Assembly: GCA_002951995.1 (NCBI GenBank)
Contig: CP019797.1
Location: forward strand, 2,278,501-2,342,500
Length of the DNA stretch: 64,000 nucleotides
Source of the DNA: Stenotrophomonas acidaminiphila
Lineage (GTDB): Bacteria; Pseudomonadota; Gammaproteobacteria; Xanthomonadales; Xanthomonadaceae
Direction: 5' to 3'
The notes under the pieces are model-generated. The model searched no databases and was not told where the DNA came from. It saw only the letters and a program-made list of their open reading frames with translations. Shown piece after piece: positions 8,733-19,700 of this stretch. The stretch's first letter is position 1. Every line of letters starts with the position of its first letter. Made by a program: the position numbers and the translations under genes.

Positions 8733-9243
8733 GTGTCGGGGCCAGCGGCGGCACTGCTGTCGCTGGCCCTGCTGCCCGCCCCGGCCTGTGCCGGGGAGGC
8801 CTGCCATCGTCGCGACACCCAGCGCCTGGAGGTACTGCCCGGCTGCACGCAGACGGCGCCGGGCGCGCTCGCGCCCAGTGCCGGCGCACGGGCGCGGCTA
8901 CGCTTGGACGAAAACGGACTGGCCGCGCTGCAGGCCGGCAGCCAGTGCTATTACGTGCGCCGCGACGGCGCCCACCTGCCGGTCATCACCTGCGACAACG
9001 GCCCGGACTACTTCGCCCAAGGCCTGGTCCGCGCGCGTGGACGGCCGGATCGACTACTACGCCCCCCTGCAGCCGGCCTTCGCCGCGCGTTTCGACGGGG
9101 GCTTCCCCTTCCGGAACCGCAGCGTCGAGGTCTGCGACGGCTGCCGCGAAGGCGCGGCAGACGCCGGCGGCCACACGGACATCGTCGGCGGCACCCGCTT
9201 GCGCATCGACCGGCAGGGCAACGCACTGCCCGATTCCCCGTAG
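8733..9243 (+). pseudogene. Small secreted WG-repeat-like protein, frameshifted
   Basis: Two overlapping frames join to make one sensible protein of about 170 residues. The first starts at GTG 8733 with a signal peptide (SLALLPAPACAGE) and runs through CDNGPDYFAQGLVRAR. The second continues VDGRIDYYAPLQPAF to the stop at 9243. The joint lies in a CG dinucleotide run at 9031-9037; adding one CG would restore VRARVDG. The C-terminal half (DGRIDYYAPLQPAFAARFDGG, then CDGC) resembles WG-type repeats, and several cysteines suggest disulfides. Function unknown. The break may be a sequencing error, since neighbouring genes show similar single-site indels. Confidence 0.6.
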
Positions 9244-9337
9244 CGGACGGCGCCCGCCCGCGCGTCCGTCGCCCAACGTGCATGGCAGCGGGATGGACCT
9301 GCGCCCCCTCACTGGTGCGCCTCCTACAATGGCGCCG

Positions 9338-10635
9338 ATGGAATCCTCCCTGCCACCGCTGCCGGACCTCACCACTCCCGTGCTGGTCGGTTTCAGCGGC
9401 GGGCTGGACTCGACCGTGCTGCTGCACCTGCTGGCGCACGCCCCGGCGGCGCGCGCGCTTGGCCTGCGCGCCGTGCACGTGCACCACGGGCTGCAGCCCG
9501 CCGCCGACGCCTGGGCCGCCCACTGCCAGCGCGTCTGCGATCAATGGCAGGTGCCGCTGCGGGTCGTGCACGTGCAGGTGGACATGGCGGCCGGCGAAGG
9601 CCTGGAAGCCGCCGCGCGCCGCACCCGCCACGCGGCGTTCGCCGGCCTGCTGCAGGCGGGCGAACGGCTGGCGCTGGCGCACCACCGCGACGACCAGGCC
9701 GAGACCTTCCTGCTGCGCGCCCTGCGCGGCTCGGGGTGGAGGGACTGGCGGCGATGCGCGAATACCGCGAGTTCGGCGCCGGCCAGCTGTGGCGGCCGCT
9801 ATTGCGCGTTCCGCGTGCCGCGCTGGAAGCGCATGCGCGCCGGCACGACCTGCAGTGGATCGACGACCCCAGCAACGGCGAGGACGCCTTCGACCGCAAC
9901 TTCCTTCGCAACACGGTGATGCCGCTGCTGGCCACGCGCTGGCCCGACGCAGCCGCCGTGTTCGCGCGCAGCGCCGCGCTCGCCGGCGAAGCCACGACCC
10001 TGCTGCAGGCGCAGGACGAACGATGGCTGCACGCCTGCCGTGATGGCGATGACGGCCACGCGCTGTCGGTCGCCGCGCTGTCGGCGCTGCCGGCGCCCGC
10101 CTGCGCCCGCGTGCTGCGCCTGTGGGCGCGGCAATGCGGCCTGCCACCACTGCCGGGCCATGGTGTGGCCCGCATCCAGCACGACCTGCTCGGCGCCGGC
10201 CATGACCGGCAGGCGGAGTTCCGCTGGCAGCAGGCACGCATCGTGCGCTGGCGCGACCGCCTGCATGTCGCCGCCGTGTACCCGCCCTGGCCGGACGGCT
10301 GGCAGGCCGATTGGGATGGCCGCACACCGCTGCCGCTGCCCGATGGCGGGGTACTGGCGCTGCATGGCGCACCCGGCTTCGACGCGCCGCTGCAGGTGCG
10401 CCAGCGCCGGGGCGGCGAGCGCATCCGCCTGCCCGGCCGCGCCCATTCGCACCTGCTCAAGCACCGCCTGCAGGCGTCGGACATCCCGCCGTGGCTGCGC
10501 CCGCAGCTGCCGCTGCTGTGCGACGGCACGCAGGTGCTCGCCGCCGGCGACGGCATCGTCGCCGCACCGTTGCGGGACTGGCTGCAGTCACGCGGCGCGC
10601 AGTTGCGCTGGCAGCCCCCGGGCAGCGCGAATTGA
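9338..10635 (+). CDS. tilS: tRNA(Ile)-lysidine synthase, with a one-base frameshift
   Basis: Corrected length 432 residues. TilS makes lysidine at C34 of tRNA-Ile(CAU), needed to read AUA codons. The PP-loop SGGLDS lies at residues 20-25, and [19 protein letters not shown] is the TilS-specific active-site stretch. After the break the second frame gives [36 protein letters not shown] and the C-terminal TilS domain ending [11 protein letters not shown]. The frame breaks at the G run 9733-9736; one extra G restores [19 protein letters not shown]. As TilS is essential in nearly all bacteria that use it, an assembly error is likeliest. The start could instead be ATG 9329. It lies just upstream of xseB and ispA. 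Confidence 0.9.
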
Positions 10636-10666
10636 CCCGTCAGCGCCCGCCGCTCACACTTCCCCC

Positions 10667-10927
10667 ATGCCCAAGAAGTCCCCCAACGAGACCTCGCCGG
10701 TCGCCCACTTCGAGCAGTCGCTGGAAGAGCTGGAGCAGCTGGTGCAGAAGATGGAAACCGGCGAGTTGAGCCTGGAACAGTCGCTGGCCGCCTACGAGCG
10801 CGGCGTCGGCCTGTACCGCCAGTGCCAGCAGGCGCTGGAGCAGGCGGAACTGCGCGTGCGCCTGCTCACCGATCCGGCGCAGCCGGAGAAGGCCGAACCG
10901 TTCGAACAGGCCGGCGATGTCGACTGA
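10667..10927 (+). CDS. xseB: Exodeoxyribonuclease VII small subunit
   Basis: 86 residues, the usual XseB size. It contains the conserved core [19 protein letters not shown], then [20 protein letters not shown], forming the two-helix hairpin that binds the large subunit XseA to make the single-strand-specific exonuclease. The start ATG 10667 gives the typical lysine-rich MPKK N-terminus. Its 3' end overlaps ispA by 11 bases, a conserved xseB-ispA arrangement that suggests translational coupling. The large subunit gene is not in this window. Confidence 0.95.
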   Translation: MPKKSPNETSPVAHFEQSLEELEQLVQKMETGELSLEQSLAAYERGVGLYRQCQQALEQAELRVRLLTDPAQPEKAEPFEQAGDVD

Positions 10928-11795
10928 GGCCCTGTTCGCCGGCTGGATCGAACGCACCGAACAGCACCTGCACGCCGCCCTGCCCGACCCCGACGCCGCG
11001 CCGCAGCGCCTGCACCAGGCCATGCGCTACGCCGTGCTGGGCGGCGGCAAGCGCATGCGGCCGCTGCTGGTACGCGCCGCCGGCCACCTGTTCGCCGCCG
11101 ACCCGGCGCTGCTCGACGCACCGGCCAGCGCGGTCGAGCTGATCCATGCCTATTCGCTGGTGCACGACGACCTGCCGGCGATGGACGACGACGCGCTGCG
11201 CCGTGGCCGTCCCACCACCCACGTCGCGTTCGACGAGGCCACCGCGATCCTGGCCGGCGATGCGCTGCAGACCCGCGCCTTCGAGCTGCTTGCCGACGCC
11301 CCGCTGCCACCGGCGCTGGCGGTGGCCTGCCTGCGCACCCTGGCCACCGCGTCCGGCGCGGCCGGCATGTGCGGTGGGCAGGCGCTGGACATCGACGCCA
11401 CCGGCCGCCGGCAGCCCTTGTCTGGCCTGGAACGCATGCACGCGCTCAAGACCGGCGCGCTGATCCGCGCCGCGGTGCGCATGGGCGCACTGTGCGGTGG
11501 CGCCGGCGATGCCGAGCTGGCGCGGCTGGACGGCTTCGCCGACGCGCTGGGCCTGGCCTTCCAGGTACGCGACGACATCCTCGACGTCGAGGCCAGCTCC
11601 GAGCAGCTGGGCAAGACCGCCGGCAAGGACGCGGCGCAGGACAAGTCCACCTTCCCGGCACTGCTGGGCATGGACGGCACCAAGGCACGGCTGGAAGCGC
11701 TGGCGGTCGACATGCATGACGCGCTGGCACCGTTCGGTGCACGTGCCGACGCACTGTCGGCGCTGGCCGAGCTGGCGATCCGGCGCTCGCATTGA
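10917..11795 (+). CDS. ispA: (2E,6E)-Farnesyl diphosphate synthase
   Basis: 292 residues, a trans-prenyltransferase that condenses DMAPP/GPP with IPP to farnesyl diphosphate for quinone and undecaprenyl phosphate synthesis. Both aspartate-rich motifs are intact: first motif [10 protein letters not shown], second motif [10 protein letters not shown]. The [10 protein letters not shown] motif binds diphosphate. Start overlaps the end of xseB. A strong bidirectional terminator follows at 11848. Unlike many relatives, dxs is not next to it here. Confidence 0.96.
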   Translation: MSTEALFAGWIERTEQHLHAALPDPDAAPQRLHQAMRYAVLGGGKRMRPLLVRAAGHLFAADPALLDAPASAVELIHAYSLVHDDLPAMDDDALRRGRPTTHVAFDEATAILAGDALQTRAFELLADAPLPPALAVACLRTLATASGAAGMCGGQALDIDATGRRQPLSGLERMHALKTGALIRAAVRMGALCGGAGDAELARLDGFADALGLAFQVRDDILDVEASSEQLGKTAGKDAAQDKSTFPALLGMDGTKARLEALAVDMHDALAPFGARADALSALAELAIRRSH

Positions 11796-11847
11796 GGCCC
11801 CAGCGGGCACGCGCCGCACGCGTCCCGCCACATGCACCCCGCAACGG

Positions 11848-11874
11848 AAAAGGCCCGGGAATCCCGGGCCTTTT
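11848..11874. terminator. Bidirectional Rho-independent terminator
   Basis: A 12-bp perfect stem AAAAGGCCCGGG / CCCGGGCCTTTT with a 3-base loop, T-rich on both strands, between the convergent ispA and DUF4870 genes. Confidence 0.85.
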
Positions 11875-11897
11875 CGCTGCTGCATGCTGCCGCCGGA

Positions 11898-12257
11898 TTA
11901 CTTGATCAGGCGGATCGCGAACGGATAGCGATACGCCTGGCCCTTGTTGGCCGCCAGACCCGCGACGATGCTCAGCACGATGCAGGCGATCCAGGCGGCC
12001 AGGTTGATCAGCGCGCCGATCAGGATGATCGACAGGATGGTGCCGACGATGTAGATGCCCAGCAGCGTAAGCTGGAAGTTCAGCGCTTCCTTGGACTGGT
12101 CGGTGAGGAACGACTTCTGCGGGTTGTCCTTGTTCACCAGCCACATGATCAGCGGCACGATGAAGCCCAGGATGATGCCCGACAGGTGCACCAGCATGGC
12201 CATGGTGTTGTCGTCGGAACCTGCCGCCGGCGGAGTGCTGTTCTCGTAATCGCTCAT
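11898..12257 (-). CDS. DUF4870 (Tic20-like) small membrane protein
   Basis: 119 residues. A short polar N-terminus is followed by three to four hydrophobic segments around LVHLSGIILGFIVPLIMWLV and LLGIYIVGTILSIILIGALI. Between them is the DUF4870 signature NKDNPQKSFLTDQSKEALNF. These are inner-membrane proteins of unknown role, distantly related to the chloroplast translocon subunit Tic20. Monocistronic, ending in a shared terminator with ispA. Confidence 0.9.
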   Translation of the reverse strand: MSDYENSTPPAAGSDDNTMAMLVHLSGIILGFIVPLIMWLVNKDNPQKSFLTDQSKEALNFQLTLLGIYIVGTILSIILIGALINLAAWIACIVLSIVAGLAANKGQAYRYPFAIRLIK

Positions 12258-12352
12258 GGTGTTTCCCTTTACCTTGGTCTGTGGAATGTGTGGGGTGCTG
12301 TCATCCGCGGTCCCCCGGAGTGCCCCGCAGCGGCGGCAGCCGAAGAATTACG

Positions 12353-13720
12353 TCACTCGTCGCCCGCGACCGTCATTGTCCCGACTAGGATCGATCCTGT
12401 CGAGATATGTGAACGCGGGTCGACGTCATTGCCCACCGCCTCGATGCTGGCGAACATCTGTTTCAGATTGCCTGCGATGGTGATGCCGTCGACCGGCCAG
12501 GCGATCTGGCCGTTCTCGATCCAGAAACCGCTGGCGCCGCGCGAGTAGTCGCCGGTCACGCCGTTGACCCCCTGGCCCATCAGCTCGGTGACCAGCAGGC
12601 CGCTACCCATACCCGAGAGCATGGAGCACAGGTCGCCGGCATTGGCCGCGACCGCCAGGTTGTGCACGCCGCCGGCGTTGGCCGTGGTCTGCAGGCCCAG
12701 CCGGCGCGCCGAATAGCTGCCCAGGATGTAACGCTGCAGCACGCCGCCGCTGACCAGCGCCGAATCGCGCGTGGCCACGCCCTCGCCGTCGAACGCGCTC
12801 GAGCGCAGGCCGCGGCGCAGCCGCGGCCGCTCGTCGATGGCGAACCACTCCGGGAACAACCGCGTCCCGGCACTGTCGAGCAGGAAGCTGGCGCGCCGGT
12901 ACAGCGCGCCGCCGGAAACGGCCGACAACAGGTGGCCGATCAGCGAGCGCGCCACTTCCGCGGCGAACAGCACCGGCACCTGCCCGGTCGCCAGCGAGCG
13001 CGGCTGCAGCCGTGCCAGGGTGCGCTCGGCCGCGCGGCGGCCGATGGCCTCCGGGTCCTGCAGGTCGGCACGGGCGATGGCGCTGCTGTACCAGCCGTCA
13101 CGCTGCATGCCGTCGCCCTGCCCGGCGATCAGCGCACAGCCGATGGAATGGTGGCTGCTGCGTTCGCGGCCGATGAAGCCATGCGAGTTGGCGTAGACCG
13201 ACAGGCTCTGCGCGGTGGCCACCGAGGCGCCGTCGGAATTGGCGATGCGCGGATCGGCGCCACGCCCGGCCGCCTCGCAGGCCAGGGCAAGTTCCACCGC
13301 GTCATGCGCGTCCAGCGCCCACGGGTGCCAGGTATCCAGGTCGGGGAAGTCGCGCGCCATCAGCGCCGCGTCGGCCAGGCCCGCGGCCGCATCGTCCTCG
13401 GTGTGGCGGGCGATGGCGCAGGCCTGGGCCACGGTCGCCTCCAGGCTGCCGTCCTGCAGGTCGGCGGTGCTGGCGCTGCCCTTGCGCTGGCCGAAATACA
13501 CGGTGACGGCGATGCCGCGGTCGTGGGTGGACTCGACCGTTTCCACTTCGCCCAGGCGGACATTCACGTCCAGCCCGCGGTCCTCGCTGCAGCTGACCTC
13601 GGCCTGGCTGGCGCCCAGCGCGCGGGCCTTGTCCAGCAGCCGCTGCGAGATGCCGGCCAGGTGTTCGAGCCGCTGCAGGCTGTCGTCGGCGGCGAAGGTT
13701 CCGGTGGTGATGGTGTTCAA
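12353..13720 (-). CDS. pmbA: Metalloprotease subunit PmbA/TldE
   Basis: 455 residues, the usual size. PmbA (TldE) pairs with TldD to form a heterodimeric zinc protease that trims unfolded peptides, matures microcin B17-type modified peptides and degrades the CcdA antitoxin. The C-terminal part carries the TldE features SAFDGEGVATRDSALVSGG, TTANAGGVHNLAV and GVNGVTGDYSRGASGFW. As expected for this subunit, the HExxxH motif is absent. Its partner tldD is about 1.5 kb away on the same strand, separated by darP and a membrane-protein gene on the other strand. Confidence 0.95.
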   Translation of the reverse strand: MNTITTGTFAADDSLQRLEHLAGISQRLLDKARALGASQAEVSCSEDRGLDVNVRLGEVETVESTHDRGIAVTVYFGQRKGSASTADLQDGSLEATVAQACAIARHTEDDAAAGLADAALMARDFPDLDTWHPWALDAHDAVELALACEAAGRGADPRIANSDGASVATAQSLSVYANSHGFIGRERSSHHSIGCALIAGQGDGMQRDGWYSSAIARADLQDPEAIGRRAAERTLARLQPRSLATGQVPVLFAAEVARSLIGHLLSAVSGGALYRRASFLLDSAGTRLFPEWFAIDERPRLRRGLRSSAFDGEGVATRDSALVSGGVLQRYILGSYSARRLGLQTTANAGGVHNLAVAANAGDLCSMLSGMGSGLLVTELMGQGVNGVTGDYSRGASGFWIENGQIAWPVDGITIAGNLKQMFASIEAVGNDVDPRSHISTGSILVGTMTVAGDE

Positions 13721-13762
13721 TGCTTTATCCTTTCAACGAATCAGGCCGGAGCCGGCCGTTTC

Positions 13763-13780
13763 CTTCCCCGGCCGGGGAAG
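13763..13780. repeat. Perfect 18-bp palindrome between pmbA and darP
   Basis: CTTCCCCGGCCGGGGAAG is a perfect 18-base palindrome in the 194-base divergent intergenic region. It has no loop, which favours a dimeric-protein site or a compact repeat over a terminator. The rest of the spacer is GC-rich, with a C-rich tract near 13847-13872. Confidence 0.5.
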
Positions 13781-13914
13781 GTGGCGTGAAGCGCCGGATG
13801 CGGGTACGGGCCAGGCCCCATGCCACCCGGCATCGCGGGACTTTGCCCATGCCCTCCCCCTCTCCCCGGTGGCAGAGGGGCACAACGGATCAACTTTAAT
13901 CGAGTAACAACGCA

Positions 13915-14499
13915 ATGCGCGGACGCGACGAAGAGACCGGCGAATTTTTCAGCGAGAGCCGCAGCCAGAACCGGCGCGAGGCGCTGGAAGTACTGGCGCT
14001 GGGCGAGAAGCTGGTGGAACTGACGGCCGCGCAGCTGGCGCGCCTGCCGATCCCCGCCGACCTGCTGGAGCACATCGAATACAGCAAGCGCATCACCTCG
14101 CATGGCGCGCGCAAGCGCCAGCTGGCGTTCCTGGCCAAGCAGATGCGTCGCGAGGACGACGCCACCCTGGACGCCATCCGCGACGCGATGGAAGCCAACA
14201 GCGAGACTTCCAAGCGCGCGGTGGCGCTGATGCACCGCATCGAGCGCTGGCGCGAGCGGCTGCTGGCCGAGGGCGACGCCGCCCTGGCCGAGCTGCTGGA
14301 CGAGTACCCGGATGCCGACCGCCAGGCCCTGCGCACCCTGGTCCGCAATGCGCTGGCGGAGAAGGCCCGCAACAAGCCGCCGCGCGCGTACCGCGAGATC
14401 TACCAGGCGCTGCGCGAGCTGATGCTGCCGGCCCTGGCCGGCGCCGATGCCGAGCCGGCCGCGGACGAAGCCGACGACACGGACCAGCCGACCGCCTGA
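13915..14499 (+). CDS. darP: Ribosome biogenesis factor DarP (YjgA, DUF615)
   Basis: 194 residues, all-helical and charged. It matches the DUF615/YjgA family: [20 protein letters not shown] at the N-terminus, [19 protein letters not shown], and a C-terminal [11 protein letters not shown]. The family associates with late 50S ribosomal intermediates in E. coli. It neighbours pmbA, as in many gammaproteobacteria. The ATG follows an AT-rich stretch (ATCAACTTTAATCGAGTAAC) that is unusual in this genome and may hold the promoter. A membrane-protein gene starts two bases after its stop. Confidence 0.93.
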   Translation: MRGRDEETGEFFSESRSQNRREALEVLALGEKLVELTAAQLARLPIPADLLEHIEYSKRITSHGARKRQLAFLAKQMRREDDATLDAIRDAMEANSETSKRAVALMHRIERWRERLLAEGDAALAELLDEYPDADRQALRTLVRNALAEKARNKPPRAYREIYQALRELMLPALAGADAEPAADEADDTDQPTA

Positions 14500-14500
14500 C

Positions 14501-15234
14501 ATGCGTCGCGAATGGGCCCTGGCCATGCTGCTGGCGGCGATGCTGCTGGCCGGCCTCGGGCTGCTGCTGCGGTCCGCGCTGGCGGGGTTCTACGGCAGCG
14601 TGCTCGGCGGGCTGTGCCTGGGCGCGGCCGCGCTGCTGGGCACCACCGGGGTCGCCATTGCCGGCCTGTCGGCCATCCACCGCCGCTGCTCGCGGCGCAC
14701 CTTCGCGCTGGCGCTGGCCTGCGCGCTGCTGCTGCCGCCGCTGGCGCTGGCCGCCGGCGTCCAGCTCAAGCTGCGCAGCGCCTATCTGGCCGTGGTGCCC
14801 TGGCAGCTGGACGTGCACGACATCGCCTACCGCAAGGAACAGCGCTGGGGGCTGCCGCTGCTCGCCCTGCCCGGCGACAACGAGACCGGCATCCGCGTCT
14901 TCCCGCTGCCACCGCGTGCGGCGCAGGCGCTGCGGCAGCACGGCATCGGCTACCTGCGCGGGTTGCCGGACATGCCGCTGCGCCTCGACGACCCGCATAC
15001 CCGCGGCCGCTACGGACCGTGGCATGAGACGCCGCTCGACGAAGACGCGCGCCGCCATGTCACCCGCCATTGCGCGCAGGACGAGGGCGGCTTCTGCATC
15101 AGCGTCGACGCCCGGGTCTGGGGCGCGGTGCAGCAGGCCATCTCCACCCCGGCAGCTACTACGCCATCGGCCGCAGCGGGGTGATCGTCATCGACCCGGC
15201 GCGGCAACGGGTGATCTACATGTACAACGGCTAG
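14501..15234 (+). CDS. Small membrane protein of unknown function, with a one-base frameshift
   Basis: Corrected length about 244 residues. The first 100 hold three hydrophobic segments (LAMLLAAMLLAGLGLLL, LGGLCLGAAALLGTTG, LALALACALLLPPLAL). A periplasmic part follows with KLRSAYLAVVPWQLDVHDIA. The frame as read ends at 15184, but one extra C in the C run 15147-15150 restores ISTPGSYYAIGRSGVIVID and a natural stop at 15232-15234, with the tail RVIYMYNG. It probably shares a transcript with darP. No recognised domain. Confidence 0.65.
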
Positions 15235-15237
15235 GGC

Positions 15238-15257
15238 GGCGCGGTAGCCACCGCGCC
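15238..15257. terminator. Hairpin between convergent genes
   Basis: An 8-bp stem GGCGCGGT / ACCGCGCC with loop AGCC occupies most of the 28 bases between the convergent membrane-protein gene and tldD. There is no T-run, so termination here is plausible but unproven. Confidence 0.4.
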
Positions 15258-15262
15258 ACGGC

Positions 15263-16722
15263 TCAGGCCTGGGTGCCGCCGACGGTGAGCCCGTCGATCA
15301 GCAGCGACGGCTGGCCGACGCCGACCGGTACGCTCTGGCCGTCCTTGCCGCAGATGCCCACGCCTTCGTCCAGCGCCAGGTCGTTGCCGACCATGCGCAC
15401 CTTCTGCATGGTTTCCGGGCCATTGCCGATCAATGTCGCGCCCTTGACCGGGGCGGTGATCCGGCCGTCCTCGATCAGGTAGGCCTCGGTCGCCGAGAAC
15501 ACGTACTTGCCGCTGGTGATGTCGACCTGGCCGCCACCGAAGTTGACCGCGTACAGGCCCTTCTTCACCGAGCGGATCATTTCCTGCGGGTCGTGGCTGC
15601 CGGCGCGCATGTAGGTGTTGGTCATGCGCGGCATGGTCAGGTGCGCGAACGATTCGCGGCGGCCGTTGCCGGTGGGCGCCACGCCCATCAGGCGCGCATT
15701 GAGCGTGTCCTGCATGTAGCCGACCAGGATGCCGTCCTCGATCAGCGTCGTGCACCGGGTCGGGGTGCCTTCGTCGTCGATGGTGAGCGAGCCGCGGCGG
15801 CCTTCCAGGGTGCCGTCGTCGACGATGGTCACGCCCGGGGCGGCGACGCGCTCGCCGATGCGGCTGGCGTACACGCTGGTGCCCTTGCGGTTGAAGTCGC
15901 CTTCCAGGCCGTGGCCGACCGCCTCGTGCAGCAGCACGCCCGGCCAGCCCGGCCCCAGCACCACCGGCATCACCCCGGCCGGCGCCGGGATCGCCTCCAG
16001 GTTGACCAGCGCCTGCCGCAGCGCTTCGCGGGCGAAGGCCTCGGGGCGACCATCGGCGAACAGTTCCTGGTAGCCATGGCGGCCACCGCCACCGGCATAG
16101 CCGGACTCGCGGCGGCCGTCCTGTTCGACGATCACCTGCACGTTCAAGCGCACCAGCGGGCGCACGTCGGCGCCGAGCACGCCATCGCTGCGCGCGATCA
16201 GCACGGTATCGACGCCGCCGGACAGGCTCACCATCACCTGCTGCACGCGCGGGTCGGCCGCACGCAGGTAACGGTCCAGGCGCTTGAGCACCTCGACCTT
16301 GGCCTCGTTGCCGAGGCTGTCCACCGGATCCAGCGCCGGGTACAGCGGCCGGGTGGCCGGCGCGCGGGCCTGGCCGTGTGCCAGTGCGCGCGCGTCGCAG
16401 CTGCCGCCGTCGCGCGAGATCGCGCGTGCCGACTGCGCGGCGGCCAGCAGCGCCGCCGGCTGGATGTCGTCGGAATAGGCGAAACCGGTCTTCTCGCCGG
16501 CAATGGCGCGCACGCCCACGCCCTGCTCGATCGAATGGGCGCCGTCCTTGACGATGCCGTCCTCCACGCTCCAGCTTTCGCGCCGCGAGTGCTGGAAATA
16601 CAGGTCGCCGAAATCCACCCCGGGCCCAGCAGGGTGCCGAAGGTGCGGTCGAGGCGGGTGGCATCCAGCCCGGCCGGCAGCAGCAGGCGGGATTCGGCGA
16701 GCATCAGGGCGTTGTCGGTCAT
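15263..16722 (-). CDS. tldD: Metalloprotease subunit TldD, with a one-base frameshift
   Basis: Corrected length 486 residues (E. coli TldD is 481). The catalytic zinc motif [18 protein letters not shown] is intact, as are [20 protein letters not shown] and [16 protein letters not shown]. The N-terminus [19 protein letters not shown], at ATG 16722 with GGAAAG upstream, lies in a different frame from the rest. The two meet at a C run (16618-16621; G run in sense). One extra base restores [19 protein letters not shown]. As read, the gene's main frame continues upstream into yhdP, making a false 1779-codon fusion. It acts with PmbA. Confidence 0.92.
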
Positions 16723-16781
16723 GGCTTTCCAGATGGGGGGCAGGCCACGGGTTCGCAAGCCTGCGGCAGCGTCGGTCAGGG

Positions 16782-19700
16782 CTACCGGCGCCGGCCGGTT
16801 GCTGCGCCGGCGGCGGCAGGCGCGGGGCGTCGCGGTCGACCACTTCCACCTTCGGGTCGGACCACGGACCGGTGACACGATAGGTCCTGGCGCCGATCTC
16901 GCCCAGTGGCTTGCCCAGCACCGCATTGGCGGCCGCTCCGACCGCCGCGCCCACCGGGCCGCCGGCGACCGCGCCGACCACGGTGAGCAGGTTGCCCGAG
17001 CGCGGGTTGACCTCGACGGTCTGGTCGAACCGCTGCGCGCGCAGGTCAGCCTGGCCGCGGATGGTGATGTCCGCCGCCGGCCCCTGCATGCCGATGCGGT
17101 CGGTGCGGGCCAGGCCGTCGCCGAACGCGACGCGGCCCTCGGCATGGTTGAACGCCAGGCCCTTGGAGAAGAAGTCGCGGAAATCCAGCAGCAGCCGGCG
17201 CGGCAGCTGGGCGACGCTGAGCAGACCCAGCACCCGTCCCGCCCCCGGTTCGACCTCCAGGATCTGACCGTTGCGGATATCGATGTCCAGGGTGCCTTCC
17301 AGCCCGGCCAGGTTGAACGCGGCCGGCGCGCCGTCCCAGCCGGCGTTGAACTGCAACTGTCCCTGGCCACCGCGCAACTGCCCGCCATAGCCGAGGTTGT
17401 CCAGCAGCCCGCCCAGGTTCTCGCTGCGCACGGCCGCCTCGAACCGGGTCCGCGCCTGGGCACCGGTGCCGCGCCATTGCCCGGTCACGTCGATGGCCTG
17501 CTTCGGCGAGCGGAACTGCAGCTGCGACACCTGCAGGCCGTCGGCCAGCGGGCGGGTGCGCAGCGTGGTCTGTCCCAGTTCGGCCTTGCCGAAGGACAGG
17601 TCGCCGATGTCCAGCGCCAGCGGCGGCACCTTGGCCGGGTCCACCGGGTCCGCGGGACGGTCGCCGGCCTCGCCGGCCACGGCCGTGGCCGCCTGCCAGT
17701 GCACCCGCGCCAGGGTACCGCTGACGGTGCCGCCCTCGGCCGCGGGGAACGACAGGTCGCCGGCCAGCGACGGCCCTTCCAGCTGCACCGCCACCGCGTC
17801 CTTGCCCGGGCGCAGGCGCAGCCGTGTCTGCTCGAAGCGGCCACCGACCAGCAGCAACTGGTCGGCCAGCACGTCCACCTGCTTCAGTGCCACGCCGTCG
17901 GCATCGGCGCCGCCCGCGCCGCCCTGCCCGCGCGCCAGGCCGATCCATTCCAGCGCGTCCAGCGAGGGCGTGCGCCCGTCCACCACCAGGCCGTCGGCCG
18001 GCGGCTCGCGGCTGACCCGGTCGCTGCCCAGGGTCACCTGTACGCCGGTACGGCCGTTGTGCGTGCGCGCGGCCAGCGCCAGGCGCCGGCCGAAGGCGAC
18101 TTCGGTGGTGCCGCTGCCCAGCGGCAGGCTGGCGGTGACCCGGGTCGGCAGGGTGTCGGCGGCCGGCTTGTCCAGCGGCGCCGGCAACTGCAGCCGCGTG
18201 CCCTGCAGGTCCGAGCGCAGGCTGAGCGTGGTCGGCGGCGCGACACAGCTGCCGGCCGCTGCCTTGGGCAGGGCCACGCCGATGGTCCAGCGCGAGGTGC
18301 CGTGCACGTAGGGCTGCAGCCATTTCAGCTCCGGCGCGCGGTCCAGCAGGTCGCTGGCGGCCAGCGAAGACGTCAGCTCGGCCTCGAACGCATTGCCGGG
18401 ATCGCCCACCGGGCTGCCGGCGCTGAGCGACAGCACGCCGTCGTGCTCGCGGTGCCTGACCTGCAGCGCGGTCGCGCGGAAGCCGTCACTGGCGTACTCG
18501 GCCTTGCCGCGCACGTTGTCGAAACGCAGGTCCCAGCGGCGGTCGGCCAGGGTCGCGCCGCGCAGCTCCACGGTGCCGCCGACCTGGCCCTCGCCGCCGC
18601 GCAGCGGCAGCGACAGGCCGAAATCGACCGCGGCCGGGCCGTTGGCACTGAGCGCATCCAGGGTTTCGCCGTAGCTGCCCTGCAGCGGGCTCTGCCGCAG
18701 CAGTGCCAGCAGGTGCCCGCTGTCGTCGAGCGTGCGCGCGTCCACTTTCAGGCGCGATTCGTGGAAATCGGCGATGCCGGCACGGAAGGCATCGACCTTG
18801 ACCCCGCCGAGGCTGCCCTTGCCCTGCAGCGCGAAGCCATTGGCGATGAAGGTGATGTCGGCATCCACGCCGCTCATCGCCGGCCAGCCATGCGAGAAGC
18901 GCAGGGTGCCGTTGTCGATGCGGCCGCCGGCCTCGAAGCGGCCATCATTGCCGTCGAACGGCCAGTCGTCGAGGTCGCCCACGGCCAGGCCGACGCCACC
19001 GCGCAGCTGCCCGTCGACCAGCGCGCCGTCCAGCCAGTCCACCGCGGCCTGGCTCATGTGCGAGCGCACCCAGAACCCCTTGGCCGCGGTGATCGGCACG
19101 TCGTCCAGCTGCGCGGCCAGGCTGATCCACGGCCGCGTGCCGTCGCCCTGGAACCACAGGCCGCCGCGCACGTTGGCCGCGTAGTCGTTGCCCTGCACGC
19201 GCATGGCCGGCGTGGCGACGTGCCAGCCGGCGCCTTCGCGCCAGACCACTGCCTGGCCGTCCAGCTTCAGGGTGTGGACGACCCCGAACCCGGTCGGCCA
19301 GTCGAAGCGCAGCGGATGCGCCGGCTGCAGCCGCAACGCCACCGCCTGGCCATCACCCTCGAAGCGCCCGCGCAGGCCGCTCAGCCCCGGGCTGCCCGCG
19401 ACCGCCGCGAACGCGGCTTCCTCCAGCTCGCCGGCGCCGTGCATGGCCCCGCCCGCCTGCCCGGCGATATCCACGTCGGCGAAGCGCAGCACCGGCGCGG
19501 CGCGGTACAGCCAGTGGCGCAGTCCCGGTTCCACGGCGTCGCTGAGCGCGGCCACGCGCAGCAATGGCGTCGCGTCGATGCGCCGCCCGCGCAGCGCGAA
19601 TTCGCGCCCACCGCCCAGGTGCAGGCCGTCGAGCACCTGGCTGCCGGCCGTGCCGGTGGCCACCCGCAACTGCGGCGCATCCACGTACCAGCGGTCACCG

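Noticed and set aside
6955..8889. 644-codon minus-strand frame opposite the alkaline phosphatase
   Set aside because: Antisense shadow; the plus strand has all phosphatase active-site motifs.
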